Assembly: GCF_018617395.1 (NCBI RefSeq)
Contig: NZ_JACSKC010000001.1
Span: forward strand, 1,116,001-1,180,000
From: Exiguobacterium sp. s48
GTDB lineage: Bacteria > Bacillota > Bacilli > Exiguobacteriales > Exiguobacteriaceae
Direction: 5' to 3'
Length of the DNA: 64,000 nucleotides
Below, piece by piece: positions 1 through 10,684 of this stretch. Both the position numbers and the translations under genes were made by a program. The notes beneath the pieces were generated by a model. The model did not search any database, was not told where the DNA came from, and worked only from the letters and a program-made list of their open reading frames with translations. Each line of letters begins with the position of its first letter. Within the stretch, counting starts at the first letter, position 1.

Positions 1-604
1 CTGGGCCCGTGATGACGAGAAGACGCTGTTTCGACTTCAATTGACTCAACAATTGCGCGAATGCAGACTGCTCGCCATCTTTTGCCGACTCTTCATACGC
101 GATAATGACGGCATCATAGTCATCCATTTTCTGATGGAGCTCTTTCGGAGAGATATACGAGCAAGTCGGTACCACGGCACGATAGGATTGTTCAGCCGCT
201 TCTTGCATAATCTTTTGAATCCGCTCCACTTTTTTCGGAGCTTTTTTTCCGTCCCACTTGGCAATCGAGCGGGTCGATTCGAACAATAACAGATGGTGGA
301 CGCCAAGCTCCGTTGCTTTTTGGGCGACGAGCTCGACTTTGTCCCCTTTCGGGAGTGCGTACGCCAAGGTGACCTCGATTGGCAATTCCGTCGTCGACTG
401 ACGCGATGACATGACTTTTGCTTCCCCACTTTTTTTCTCAAGCGATGTCACTTCACAGGCATATTCAATACCTGTACCGTCCAATAAGACCATTTCATAC
501 CCGGGACCTTGTCGTAAGACTGTCCCGATGTGATGGACTACATCAGAGGGAAGTGTAACCGTGTCTCCTTTGAACGCTTCTGGTGTCAGGAAGTATCGTT
601 GCAT
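1..604 (-). CDS. rsmE: RsmE 16S rRNA m3U1498 methyltransferase (partial, cut by left edge)
   Basis: Translating the complement from an ATG at 604 gives about 201 residues beginning MQRYFLTPEAF and running open to the window edge. The protein shows the RsmE N-terminal PUA-like domain followed by the start of the SPOUT methyltransferase domain (KGDKVELVAQKATELGV, then LLVITGP at the edge, the beginning of the VITGPEGG motif). RsmE methylates N3 of U1498 in 16S rRNA using SAM. An AAGGGAT ribosome-binding site precedes the ATG, which lies 3 bases after the prmA stop. It is the last visible gene of the hrcA-grpE-dnaK-dnaJ-prmA-rsmE run, the order known from Bacillus. The C-terminal part of the SAM-binding domain is outside the window. 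Confidence 0.93.
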   Translation of the reverse strand, partial: MQRYFLTPEAFKGDTVTLPSDVVHHIGTVLRQGPGYEMVLLDGTGIEYACEVTSLEKKSGEAKVMSSRQSTTELPIEVTLAYALPKGDKVELVAQKATELGVHHLLLFESTRSIAKWDGKKAPKKVERIQKIMQEAAEQSYRAVVPTCSYISPKELHQKMDDYDAVIIAYEESAKDGEQSAFAQLLSQLKSKQRLLVITGP

Positions 605-607
605 GGC

Positions 608-1546
608 TTATCCCTTCTTCGCGATAATCGCAACCCAGTCTTCCATCACACGCGTCTCTTCAATCTCGAAACCAGCTGCGACCAATGCATCCGTCACTTC
701 AGCCCGCTTCTCTCCGATAATACCGGAAGTAATGAAGCGTCCACCTGATTTCGTGCGAGCATAGGCGTCTTCGATGAAGAGGAGAATGACATCAGCGAGA
801 ATGTTCGCCACGACCAACTCATATTCTCCTTCGACACCTTTCAGAAGATCGCCCGTGTCGACTTGAACGAGTTCGCCTACTCCGTTCGTTTCCACGTTTT
901 GACGAGCTGCTTCAACGGCGACCGAATCCAAATCTAGCGCCTTCACGCTTGTCGCGCCAAGTTTTGCTGCCGCAATCGACAAGACCCCAGATCCTGTTCC
1001 GACGTCAATGACGTGATCACCCGCCTGGATATAGTTCTCAATCGCTTGAATGCAAAGCATCGTCGTCGGGTGAGTTCCCGTACCGAACGCCATGCCTGGG
1101 TCAAGCAAAATCACGTTCTCCTCCGGTTGTGGAGTGTACTCTTCCCATAGCGGAACGATGGTCAGCTGTTGTGAGATTTTGACCGGCTTGTAATACTGCT
1201 TCCAAGAATGTGCCCAGTCCTCTTCATCAATTTCCACGACCTCGACTTCCCCTGAACCGATATCAAGCATCTGGCGAAGTCGCTCAATTTCTTTTTTCAG
1301 ATTCGACAGCACATCCTGGAAATCTGCAGAAGCCGGGATATAGGCTTTGACGTGCACTCCAGAGGTTGGATACGTTTCGCGATCTGAAACGTCCCAAATC
1401 TCTCCGAAATGGTCTTCTGCCATCATTCGGTCGAAATCTTCGACGTCCTCGATGACGACACCTTGTGCCCCCACTTCATGTAATAAATTCGATACGGCTT
1501 CTACCGCAAGTTGTGTCGTGTGGACACAAATTTCAGACCATTTCAT
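608..1546 (-). CDS. prmA: Ribosomal protein L11 methyltransferase
   Basis: 312 residues, the usual PrmA length. The N-terminal part (about 1-110) is the small substrate-recognition domain. The C-terminal Rossmann domain carries the PrmA signature LLDPGMAFGTGTHPTT (148-162), SAM motif I VIDVGTGSG (179-187) and VVANILADV near 245. PrmA trimethylates lysines and the N-terminus of ribosomal protein L11. It begins 18 bases after dnaJ with an AAGGAG site upstream, and rsmE follows at once, so it is almost certainly transcribed with the heat-shock operon. That coupling of ribosome-modification genes to chaperones is conserved in Bacillales. Confidence 0.95.
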   Translation of the reverse strand: MKWSEICVHTTQLAVEAVSNLLHEVGAQGVVIEDVEDFDRMMAEDHFGEIWDVSDRETYPTSGVHVKAYIPASADFQDVLSNLKKEIERLRQMLDIGSGEVEVVEIDEEDWAHSWKQYYKPVKISQQLTIVPLWEEYTPQPEENVILLDPGMAFGTGTHPTTMLCIQAIENYIQAGDHVIDVGTGSGVLSIAAAKLGATSVKALDLDSVAVEAARQNVETNGVGELVQVDTGDLLKGVEGEYELVVANILADVILLFIEDAYARTKSGGRFITSGIIGEKRAEVTDALVAAGFEIEETRVMEDWVAIIAKKG

Positions 1547-1564
1547 CGCTCGTACACACTCCTT

Positions 1565-2671
1565 TTAGTGACTAAAGAACTTTTTCATTTTTTGGAACAT
1601 ACCATGCTCCTCTTCGACACCTGACTCTCCGCTAATCTCTTCAAATTCACGAAGCAATTCTTTTTGACGGTCAGTCATGTTCTTCGGCGTCATCACGATG
1701 ACACTGACATACTGGTCGCCATTTGCACCTCCGCGCACACTCGGCATCCCTTTTCCGCGTAAACGGAATTTTGAACCGGTTTGTGTACCCGCAGGCACTT
1801 TCAAGCTCACATTTCCGTGAACTGTCGGTACTTCGATTTCCGCACCGAGAGCAGCCTGGGCGAATGTGATCGGCATATCCATTGCGATATGTTGGTCGAC
1901 ACGTTCAAAGATCTCATGTGCTCTGACGCGAACGACGACGTACAAGTCCCCTGCTGGTCCACCGTTCACGCCTGGACCACCCTTGCCAGAGAGACGAATC
2001 TGTTGACCGTTATCGATACCGGCTGGGATTTTGACCTCGACCGTTTGTTTCTTCTTCACGTGACCTGAGCCATGGCAAGTCGGGCATTTTTCTTTAATCG
2101 TCTTACCACTTCCGTGACACTTGCTACATGGACGTTGGTTGACCATACGACCGAGAATCGTGTTCTGTTCGACCGTCTCGACACCGCTGCCGCCACATTG
2201 GTTACACGTTTCTGGCTTCGTTCCAGGTTTCGCACCACTACCCATACATGTGTCACATTCGACTTCGATTTCGAGTTCGATGGTCTCTGTCTTTCCAGTC
2301 ACACTCTCCATGAAGTCGAGGTCGACGACATATTGATAATCTTCCCCGCGACGCGGGGCGTTCGGGTCCTGACGGCGTCCACCGCCTCCAAAGAACATGT
2401 CAAAGATATCACCAAATCCGCCTTGGAAGTCGCCTCCTCCTCCGAATTGGTTCGCTCCTTCAAAACCGAATCGGTCATATTGTGCCCGTTTCTGTTCGTC
2501 TGAAAGCACTTCGTACGCTTCACCGATCTCTTTGAACTTATCCGCTGCATCTGCCTCTTGGTTGATGTCCGGGTGATATTGACGGGCCAATTTCCGGTAT
2601 GCCCGCTTGATGTCTTGTGCCGAGGCCGACTTATCGAGCCCGAGCACTTCATAATAATCTCGTTTCGCCAC
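1565..2671 (-). CDS. dnaJ: Chaperone protein DnaJ (Hsp40)
   Basis: 368 residues. Domains in order: J domain (1-70) with the HPD motif that stimulates DnaK ATPase; a Gly/Phe-rich linker (about 75-105); a cysteine-rich zinc domain with four CxxCxGxG repeats ([32 protein letters not shown]); and the C-terminal peptide-binding and dimerisation domains. It delivers substrates to DnaK. The start is GTG at 2671 after AGGAG. A strong hairpin separates it from dnaK (2735-2764), so its level may be set below that of dnaK. Confidence 0.97.
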   Translation of the reverse strand: MAKRDYYEVLGLDKSASAQDIKRAYRKLARQYHPDINQEADAADKFKEIGEAYEVLSDEQKRAQYDRFGFEGANQFGGGGDFQGGFGDIFDMFFGGGGRRQDPNAPRRGEDYQYVVDLDFMESVTGKTETIELEIEVECDTCMGSGAKPGTKPETCNQCGGSGVETVEQNTILGRMVNQRPCSKCHGSGKTIKEKCPTCHGSGHVKKKQTVEVKIPAGIDNGQQIRLSGKGGPGVNGGPAGDLYVVVRVRAHEIFERVDQHIAMDMPITFAQAALGAEIEVPTVHGNVSLKVPAGTQTGSKFRLRGKGMPSVRGGANGDQYVSVIVMTPKNMTDRQKELLREFEEISGESGVEEEHGMFQKMKKFFSH

Positions 2672-2734
2672 TATTCTCGCTCCTATCTTCTCGATCTTCG
2701 TATCGATTTTACCGATTCTACCTTAACATGGAAA

Positions 2735-2764
2735 GAGCCAAAGCAGAAACCTGCTTTGGCGCTC
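2735..2764 (-). terminator. Intergenic hairpin between dnaK and dnaJ
   Basis: On the minus strand a 12-bp arm ending CCAAAGCAG pairs with CTGCTTTGG and its flank, around a GTTT loop, with one bulged base. Only three T residues follow. I read it as a partial terminator or an mRNA-stabilising or processing element that gives dnaK more transcript than dnaJ. The role is inferred. Confidence 0.55.
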
Positions 2765-2781
2765 TCCTTTACAACAGCTGT

Positions 2782-4611
<1,830 letters not shown>

Positions 4612-4637
4612 TTATTCCTCCGTCTCGTTAAGTAGTG

Positions 4638-5225
4638 TTATTCTGCAACTTTTACCATGCTTGGGCGAATGACTCGACCATGCATCGTGTAACCTTTTTG
4701 AAGCTCCATCGTCACAATGCCTGACTCGAACTCGTCGCTCGGTTCTTGCATGACTGCTTGATGGAAGTTCGGGTCGAACGGTTGTCCAACTGCTTCAATC
4801 GCTTCGACTTGCTCAGCATTTAATACGTCTAGCAGTTGACGATGAATCATGTCCACTCCCGATTGAATCTGCTTCGCATCTTCTGAAGTTGCATTTACTT
4901 GAAGTGCACGCTCAAAGTTATCAATGAGCGGAATCAATTTTTCAATGACAGACTGTGAAGCAAACTTGACACGTTTTGCATTCTCTTCGTTCGTCCGACG
5001 ACGGAAGTTGTCAAAGTCGGCACGAATGCGGAGCTCGCTCGCTTTCAACGCTTCGATTTCTTTTTGTAAGTCCGTCCCCTCAGAACTTTCTTCCACAATC
5101 TCAGCATTTAAAACCTCATCTTCATTTGATTCAGTTGACTCGTTCTCTTCTGTCTGTGCCGAATCTACAGATTTTTCTTCAAGCACTTCTTCTTGCTCAT
5201 GCCCATTTTGATGATCTGCTGTCAT
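4638..5225 (-). CDS. grpE: Nucleotide exchange factor GrpE
   Basis: 195 residues from the ATG at 5225, chosen because AAAGGAG lies 8 bases upstream. A longer in-frame start at 5246 would overlap the hrcA stop and has no such site. The first 60 residues are acidic and probably disordered. A long helix with the signature RADFDNFRRR follows, then a beta domain ending MHGRVIRPSMVKVAE. GrpE dimers release ADP from DnaK and act as a heat sensor in other bacteria. The gene lies between hrcA and dnaK, as in all class I heat-shock operons of Bacillales. Confidence 0.96.
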   Translation of the reverse strand: MTADHQNGHEQEEVLEEKSVDSAQTEENESTESNEDEVLNAEIVEESSEGTDLQKEIEALKASELRIRADFDNFRRRTNEENAKRVKFASQSVIEKLIPLIDNFERALQVNATSEDAKQIQSGVDMIHRQLLDVLNAEQVEAIEAVGQPFDPNFHQAVMQEPSDEFESGIVTMELQKGYTMHGRVIRPSMVKVAE

Positions 5226-5242
5226 AGTAAAACTCCTTTCCG

Positions 5243-6265
5243 TCATTTATCTAATTTCGTGCGTCGCAACGCTTCGATAATTTGTCCCATCATTTGGACA
5301 CCATGACGGTAATCCATCCGGGTCGGACCAATCATGGCAATCGTTCCGAATGTTTTTCCATCTAGTGTATAATCCGAAGTGATGACACTACAATTTTGAA
5401 GGGCGACAATTCCGTTCTCGCTCCCAATGCTCACATAAATCTCGCGATTTGGCAACGATTCGAGCCAATGTGTCAATCGTTCCTGTTCGTCAATCCATTC
5501 TAGAAATGGACGTAGCGTGTCGAGCGTCTGAAATTCGGGTTGGTTGAAGATCTTCTTCTTGCCTCCTAGATAAAGCGAGGATGGCGTTTGAATCCCAACC
5601 GTCGATTGAATCAGTTGCATCATGTTCTCGTACTGCTGCCGCTGCGCGAGCTGCAATTTAGCAACTTCTTCTCCGATTCGAACTTTTAGCTGTCCAATCG
5701 ATGTTCCGACAAGTCGATCGTTTAACAATCGAATCGTTTCCTCGATGACGTCAGGAGCGACACGTGATTCAAACATGACGGTTCGATGTTCGACATGACC
5801 TTGATCTGTGACAATGAGAACGACACCCCGTCGCTCATCTAATGGCATAAAGTCCACACGTGCCAATGTTTCCATTTGACTGTTTGGACCGAGGGCGACC
5901 GTTGTATAATTGGTCAAATCAGAAAGGAGATCAGCTGCTTGGCGAATCAGGATTTCAGACTCTTTAGAAGATTGTTTTAAACGCTCTTCTAGACGACCTG
6001 TTTCCCGCTCGTCAATGATCTGTTTCTCGACGAGATGGTCCACATAATATCGATATCCGATTTCGGATGGGATTCGACCAGCGGAAGTATGCGGTTTCTC
6101 AATCAACCCCATGTCTTCTAAATCGGCCATATCGTTCCGAATCGTCGCCGAGCTAAACGTTAAGTCATCTCGCTTTGACAACGTACGTGAACCGACCGGT
6201 TGGGCAGTCTGAATGTAATCGTCAATAATGGCTCGAAGAATGAGCAATTGTCGATCGGTCAGCAC
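5243..6265 (-). CDS. hrcA: Heat-inducible transcription repressor HrcA
   Basis: 340 residues, the normal length. An N-terminal winged-helix domain ([18 protein letters not shown], then [32 protein letters not shown]) is followed by the GAF-like and dimerisation domains. HrcA binds CIRCE and needs GroEL for folding, giving heat-responsive repression. The start is GTG at 6265 with AGAGGAG upstream. As first gene of the operon under a perfect CIRCE at 6302-6328, it is autoregulated. The stop codon at 5243-5245 lies just before the grpE ribosome-binding site, so the two are tightly coupled. Confidence 0.97.
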   Translation of the reverse strand: MLTDRQLLILRAIIDDYIQTAQPVGSRTLSKRDDLTFSSATIRNDMADLEDMGLIEKPHTSAGRIPSEIGYRYYVDHLVEKQIIDERETGRLEERLKQSSKESEILIRQAADLLSDLTNYTTVALGPNSQMETLARVDFMPLDERRGVVLIVTDQGHVEHRTVMFESRVAPDVIEETIRLLNDRLVGTSIGQLKVRIGEEVAKLQLAQRQQYENMMQLIQSTVGIQTPSSLYLGGKKKIFNQPEFQTLDTLRPFLEWIDEQERLTHWLESLPNREIYVSIGSENGIVALQNCSVITSDYTLDGKTFGTIAMIGPTRMDYRHGVQMMGQIIEALRRTKLDK

Positions 6266-6301
6266 AACATCACTCCTCTCTGAAAAAATTACCCCACTTT
6301 A

Positions 6302-6328
6302 TTAGCACTCATATTTAACGAGTGCTAA
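6302..6328. promoter_or_regulatory. CIRCE operator (HrcA binding site)
   Basis: A perfect match to the consensus: TTAGCACTC, nine bases, GAGTGCTAA. It lies between the -10 box of the hrcA promoter and the hrcA start, the position where HrcA blocks transcription and where the mRNA stem also affects stability. Seen directly in the sequence. Confidence 0.98.
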
Positions 6329-6339
6329 TCACACTTCAA

Positions 6340-6367
6340 ATATTATCATGTTCTCACAATATGTCAA
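6340..6367 (-). promoter_or_regulatory. SigA-type promoter of the hrcA-dnaK operon
   Basis: On the minus strand TTGACA (6362-6367) and TAATAT (6340-6345) are separated by 16 bases, and CIRCE begins about a dozen bases downstream. This is the vegetative promoter expected for a class I heat-shock operon. Confidence 0.8.
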
Positions 6368-6457
6368 TTCATACACTCGGATTTTTTCACCTTTTTTACG
6401 AACGGCAAACCTGAAAAAGAAGAATCGTTTCGTTATGATAGAACGTGAGGTGATGAA

Positions 6458-7063
6458 ATGTTTACAACAAAACAATTTGACGTATTTAAGCAGGACGGAC
6501 TCGACGAACGGATGTCTGGCATCCGCTCAGATATTCAACCGCTCTTCCACCGGATATATGACGAGGTCGGGCCAGAGCTCGAGGCCGATGTCGGAATTCC
6601 CCTTTACCTTCACGTCGCGAAACACGCACGACGTACGGTGAATCCACCGAAAGATACATGGATGGCGATTTGCCACGACAAACGAGGGTACAAAAAACAT
6701 CCACACTTACAAGTTGGGCTGTTTGACGATCGTGTCTTCATTTGGCTTGCGTTCATTTATGAGATGCCAAACAAGGACGCCATCGCGAAACATTTACAAC
6801 AAATCGATTTGAAATCGACATTCCCCGATTTCCATATCGCGGGTGACCATATGAAAAAAGAGGCGTTCCTAGTCGAAGATACGTCAAATGAAGACATTCA
6901 ATCGCTACTTGAGCGATTCGGTACTGTTAAAAAGGCTGATTTCTTGATTGGCCGACAACTTCCCGCCGATGCATCGATTCTTCAAAACGAAGATGCATTT
7001 CTTGCATTAGTAGAAGATACATTTGGTCGACTCACACCGCTCTATCGCGACCTCGTTTTGTAA
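6458..7063 (+). CDS. DUF1054 family protein (YktB-like)
   Basis: 201 residues, resembling the DUF1054/UPF0637 family (Bacillus YktB), whose biochemical role is not established. Recognisable stretches are FTTKQFDVF at the N-terminus, HVAKHARRTVNPPKDTWMA and HKRGYKKHPHLQVGLF in the middle. The protein looks soluble with no signal peptide. A GAGGTGATGAA ribosome-binding site precedes the ATG. It stands alone between the divergent hrcA operon and convergent hemW, with a shared terminator at its end, so it is monocistronic. It sits where the Bacillus hemW-hrcA junction is uninterrupted, so it was inserted or relocated here. Confidence 0.85.
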   Translation: MFTTKQFDVFKQDGLDERMSGIRSDIQPLFHRIYDEVGPELEADVGIPLYLHVAKHARRTVNPPKDTWMAICHDKRGYKKHPHLQVGLFDDRVFIWLAFIYEMPNKDAIAKHLQQIDLKSTFPDFHIAGDHMKKEAFLVEDTSNEDIQSLLERFGTVKKADFLIGRQLPADASILQNEDAFLALVEDTFGRLTPLYRDLVL

Positions 7064-7068
7064 CATAC

Positions 7069-7108
7069 AAAATGGACAAATCCCTCGTGAAGGATTTGTC
7101 CATTTTTT
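7069..7108 (+). terminator. Rho-independent terminator after the DUF1054 gene
   Basis: A 13-15 bp stem (AATGGACAAATCC with its complement) around CTCGTGAA is followed by a T run. The hemW stop codon lies inside the T run, so the convergent genes share the element. Confidence 0.85.
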
Positions 7109-8261
7109 ATGACTCGGTATGTTGGAGTTTTGCTTCTCCGATAAAGGCGGCAAAGGCCTCATTGGCGAGTGGCAAACCGGACGCCGTTAAACGGATATGT
7201 GTGTCCGTCCGTTCAATCAACGATTTTTTCACCAACTCTTCGATGACGTGACCGAACACCTCATCGAGCGATGCCCCATATTTCTGTTCAAATGTTTGAA
7301 GTGAGACCCCGGCACGCATACGTAGTCCGAGGAACAACTCTTCTTCCATTTTTTCCACTTCTTCAAGCTCCGTCACCCGTTTCACAGGGATGCCTTCTGC
7401 TTTAATATAGTGAGGAATCGGAGCGATATTGGCACGACGTGTCCCGTTCAAATAACTGTGCGCACCGGCTCCAAATCCATAGTACTCTTCATTGCGCCAG
7501 TACACTTGATTGTGACGGCTCTCTCTTCCAGGCAAGCCATAGTTGGAGATTTCATATTGTTTGAGACCATGACGTTCAAGCGTTTCCATCACTTTCAAGT
7601 ACATTTCGACTTCGACATCTTCCCCCGGTAAACGGAGCTTCCCTTTTCGATCTTGAATCGCAAAGACGGTATGCGGCTCGAGGATCAACGAATAAGAGGA
7701 AACATGTTGAATCGGTAATTGAAGTGCCAACTCTAAATCACGATCAATTTGTTCAAGCGTTTGTTCCGGAAGACCGAACATAAGGTCAATCGAGATGTTA
7801 TCGAAGCGTTTTGCCGCTTCGTTCACCGTCTCGAACACATCATCCGCTCGATGCGTTCGTCCGATGCGCTCGAGTCCACCATCATCAAACGTCTGGACAC
7901 CGAAACTAAGTCGGTTGACGCCACCCGCTTTCATCGTGTCGAGTTTTTCGGCACTCACAAAGTTCGGGTTCGCTTCGACAGAATACTCCAAGTCGTCTGA
8001 GGCTAGTGGCAGAAGGTGTTGACGGACCATCTCCATCAGGCGCGCCATCTGTTCCTCATTGAGCGCGGTCGGTGTCCCGCCACCGATAAAGATGGTATCA
8101 ATCCGATCAGTCGGAAACGCCTCGAGCGTCAACTCCATCTCTCGTTCTAATGCATCTAAATATTCATCAACAGGTTGATTTTTTAGAAACACCTTGTTGA
8201 AATCACAGTAATAACAAATATGTTCACAAAATGGAATGTGAAGATATACGGCTTTAGCCAA
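7107..8261 (-). CDS. hemW: Heme chaperone HemW (radical SAM, HemN-like)
   Basis: 384 residues when started at the TTG at 8261, which has AAAGGGGTGG about 8 bases upstream and places the first strand (AKAVYLHIPFC) at the N-terminus as in the family. The open frame continues upstream to a GTG at 8357, but that adds 32 low-similarity residues and overlaps the previous gene. The radical-SAM cluster motif is CEHICYYC (CxxxCxxC), with FIGGGTPTAL and SFGVQTFDDGGL downstream. HemW hands heme to respiratory proteins and lacks the coproporphyrinogen oxidase activity it was once credited with. Gene order next to hrcA follows Bacillus. Confidence 0.92.
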   Translation of the reverse strand: MAKAVYLHIPFCEHICYYCDFNKVFLKNQPVDEYLDALEREMELTLEAFPTDRIDTIFIGGGTPTALNEEQMARLMEMVRQHLLPLASDDLEYSVEANPNFVSAEKLDTMKAGGVNRLSFGVQTFDDGGLERIGRTHRADDVFETVNEAAKRFDNISIDLMFGLPEQTLEQIDRDLELALQLPIQHVSSYSLILEPHTVFAIQDRKGKLRLPGEDVEVEMYLKVMETLERHGLKQYEISNYGLPGRESRHNQVYWRNEEYYGFGAGAHSYLNGTRRANIAPIPHYIKAEGIPVKRVTELEEVEKMEEELFLGLRMRAGVSLQTFEQKYGASLDEVFGHVIEELVKKSLIERTDTHIRLTASGLPLANEAFAAFIGEAKLQHTES

Positions 8262-8328
8262 TTTCGGCCACCCCTTTCTTCTCTTTCCATTTATAACGCT
8301 TTTCGTCCGTTCTTTCCAGCCTGCGCCA

Positions 8329-9510
8329 TCAGTCGAACCGATGAATGAAGAGACCACTCTTTAATTTCGGTTCGAACCAGGTCGATTTCGGAGGCATCTG
8401 TCCACCCTCATCCGCCACGTGCATCAGCTGAGTCATCAGCGTCTCATGACACGTGAACAGCAATCGATCCGGCTCTAGAGTCAGCTTCTCTAATTCCACG
8501 ATCGTCTTGTTTCCACCGACAAAATCGATTCTCGCATCTGTCCGAACATCCTCAACATTAAAATATGGCGTCAGAATATCCCTTTGTAGGATAGCAACGT
8601 CTAGACTAGGGTCCTCTTGCCGCTTTGTCAACTTATAATACTTCCCTCGATAGGCGACTCCGAAGACCCCATGTTCTTTCGGCAGGACAAGACCATTCTC
8701 CTCATCGATTACATACGAGAAAGAGAGTCCTTCTAACATATTTTCTACTTCTTCTGGAGCAATCGCTGTCATCACTCGATGATACGGCAAAATCGTCAAC
8801 TCATCACTCGGGAAAAGGACACCCAAAAAATGTGTGCGTTCGTTCTTTTGAGAGGGGTCTCCCCCCATTCCGGAAACGACAGCCGCCGCTTTCGCGCGAT
8901 GATGACCATCTGCGATATAGATTGACGGGATTGTCGCACCAATCATCATGACACGGGCAAGGTCTCGGCTCGGAATCATGAACCCTTCGTGCACCACTCC
9001 ACGATCATCGGTAAATGAGAATAATGGTTCTTCTTCCGTTGCATTGCTTAAAATTTGTTTGAGACTTTCATGCGGTGGATGACTGAGTAAAATGGGACCG
9101 GTGTGCGCTCGTGTCGCTCGGACATGTTCAACGCGTTCCCGTTCTTTCACTTCCCTAGTGTGTTCATGAATCTTGATTCGACCGGCTTCATAGTCCGCGA
9201 CTGAAAATGTGGCGACTAGACCGGTTTGCTGACGCCCTTTCCGTGTCAGTCGATAGACGTAAAATCCGTTCGGACGTTCCGTCAATTCCTTTTCATAAAG
9301 ACGTTCTAGCTCCTGACGGGCAAGCTGTCCCCAATCTTCAAGTGAAAGGTTTTCTTGAAGTGCTTCTGGTTTATCTACTTTTAAAAATGAGTTCGGTTGC
9401 CTAGCGATGATTGCCCTTGCTTCTTCTACCGAAACGATATCGTACGGGTCTGCAGCAACATCTTCAGGGTGTATTGGCATATATGGGCTAAACGGTTTAA
9501 ATACGACCAT
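8329..9510 (-). CDS. DUF1015 family protein, coupled to serine biosynthesis genes
   Basis: About 393 residues from the second of two adjacent ATGs, which has the better spacing from AAGGAGG. It matches the DUF1015 family: N-terminal FKPFSPYMPIHPEDVAADPYD, a central acidic and basic region with KIHEHTREVKERERVEHVRAT, the motif IYIADGHHRAKAA at about 198-210, and a C-terminal beta-rich part. The family has no firmly established reaction that I can name. The DGHHR motif resembles the active-site loop of ParB/Srx-fold enzymes, which include the free serine kinases SerK and SbnI. It begins 10 bases after serA and is third in a serC-serA-DUF1015 operon, so a serine or phosphoserine reaction is a fair inference. 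No serB is present in the window. Confidence 0.8.
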   Translation of the reverse strand: MVVFKPFSPYMPIHPEDVAADPYDIVSVEEARAIIARQPNSFLKVDKPEALQENLSLEDWGQLARQELERLYEKELTERPNGFYVYRLTRKGRQQTGLVATFSVADYEAGRIKIHEHTREVKERERVEHVRATRAHTGPILLSHPPHESLKQILSNATEEEPLFSFTDDRGVVHEGFMIPSRDLARVMMIGATIPSIYIADGHHRAKAAAVVSGMGGDPSQKNERTHFLGVLFPSDELTILPYHRVMTAIAPEEVENMLEGLSFSYVIDEENGLVLPKEHGVFGVAYRGKYYKLTKRQEDPSLDVAILQRDILTPYFNVEDVRTDARIDFVGGNKTIVELEKLTLEPDRLLFTCHETLMTQLMHVADEGGQMPPKSTWFEPKLKSGLFIHRFD

Positions 9511-9520
9511 CATATCCTCC

Positions 9521-10684
9521 TTAAAATTCTCGGACGCGAATCACGCCCTTGATTTCGTAAAGCGCATGAATGGACAATGGTTCATGCTCAAAGTTGTCTA
9601 AATCTATTAACGTATAGGCCATTTCACCACGACTACGATTGACCATGTTGTCAATGTTTAATCCGTGAGAGGCGAGCTCCCCTGTGATTTGTCCGACCAT
9701 GTTCGGTACGTTCTGATGTAAAATTCCGAGTCTACGTTTTCCTGTATACGGAAGTTCTACATTCGGGAAATTGGCAGACGATCGAATATTGCCGGTCTCT
9801 AAATATAATTTGAGTGTTTCGACGGCTTGGACGGCACAGTTGACTTCCGATTCCTTCGTCGATGCACCGAGATGAGGCAATGCCATCACTTGAGGGTGTC
9901 CGATGAGCGAGTGCCGAGGGAAATCCGTGATATATAACCCGACATGATGATGGAACGCCTCTACTAGATCGTCATCATTTATGAGCTCTCCGCGTGCGAA
10001 ATTCAATACGGTCATACTTGGCTTCATCCGCTCGAACCAGCTCCGGTCAATGCTGAAGCGGGTCTCTTTCGTTAGCGGCATATGAATCGACAAGATGTCA
10101 ACAACCCCTAGAACCTCGCTTAAGTGTTTGGCACGCGTGACGTGTTTCGAAATATTCCAAGCGGCATCGACTGATAGATGTGGGTCATATCCGATGACAT
10201 CGACCCCGAGTTGGAGTAGATCGTTAGCGAGTGAAGCTCCGATCGCACCAAGACCGATGATGCCCACTTTTTTACCGCGTAATTCGGACCCGAGAAATTG
10301 TCGCTTCTCTTGTTCCATCGCTTCTTCTAACAGAGCTTGTGACGCGACCGTCTGTTCGTTCACCCAGTTAAAGCCGTTCACGATCGGTCTGACCGAGAGA
10401 ATCATACTCGCAAGGACGAGTTCTTTTACCGCATTCGCATTCGCACCAGGAGTATGAAACGCCACGATCCCTTGTTTAGCGAGCTGATCAAGCGGGAGAT
10501 TGTTGACGCCGGCTCCGGCTCTAGCAATGGCAAGTAAATGTGACGGAATCTCTTCATCGTGCACGTTATGACTTCGAAGTACCCAGGCATCGGCTTGATC
10601 TGACGCATTGATCATATACTCGTTCGGTTCAAATCGTTTCAGGCCGGCAGAAGCGATTTGGTTAAATGTTTTGATGTGATACAT
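9521..10684 (-). CDS. serA: D-3-phosphoglycerate dehydrogenase
   Basis: 387 residues from the ATG at 10684, which follows GAGGAGG; a start five codons earlier lacks a site. The catalytic half opens with IKTFNQIASAGLKRF. The NAD-binding Rossmann domain has KKVGIIGLGAIGASLANDL, and the active-site region LPHLGASTKESEVNCA follows. The C-terminus is an ACT domain (GILHQNVPNMVGQITGELASHGLNID), likely to bind serine for feedback inhibition. This is the short SerA type without the intervening domain of the Bacillus enzyme. It oxidises 3-phosphoglycerate to phosphohydroxypyruvate, the substrate of SerC. Its start overlaps the end of serC by 23 bases, indicating translational coupling. Confidence 0.95.
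   Translation of the reverse strand: MYHIKTFNQIASAGLKRFEPNEYMINASDQADAWVLRSHNVHDEEIPSHLLAIARAGAGVNNLPLDQLAKQGIVAFHTPGANANAVKELVLASMILSVRPIVNGFNWVNEQTVASQALLEEAMEQEKRQFLGSELRGKKVGIIGLGAIGASLANDLLQLGVDVIGYDPHLSVDAAWNISKHVTRAKHLSEVLGVVDILSIHMPLTKETRFSIDRSWFERMKPSMTVLNFARGELINDDDLVEAFHHHVGLYITDFPRHSLIGHPQVMALPHLGASTKESEVNCAVQAVETLKLYLETGNIRSSANFPNVELPYTGKRRLGILHQNVPNMVGQITGELASHGLNIDNMVNRSRGEMAYTLIDLDNFEHEPLSIHALYEIKGVIRVREF

Noticed and set aside
2072-2503. 143-residue plus-strand frame over dnaJ
   Set aside because: Shadow of the zinc-binding repeats of dnaJ; no supporting signals.
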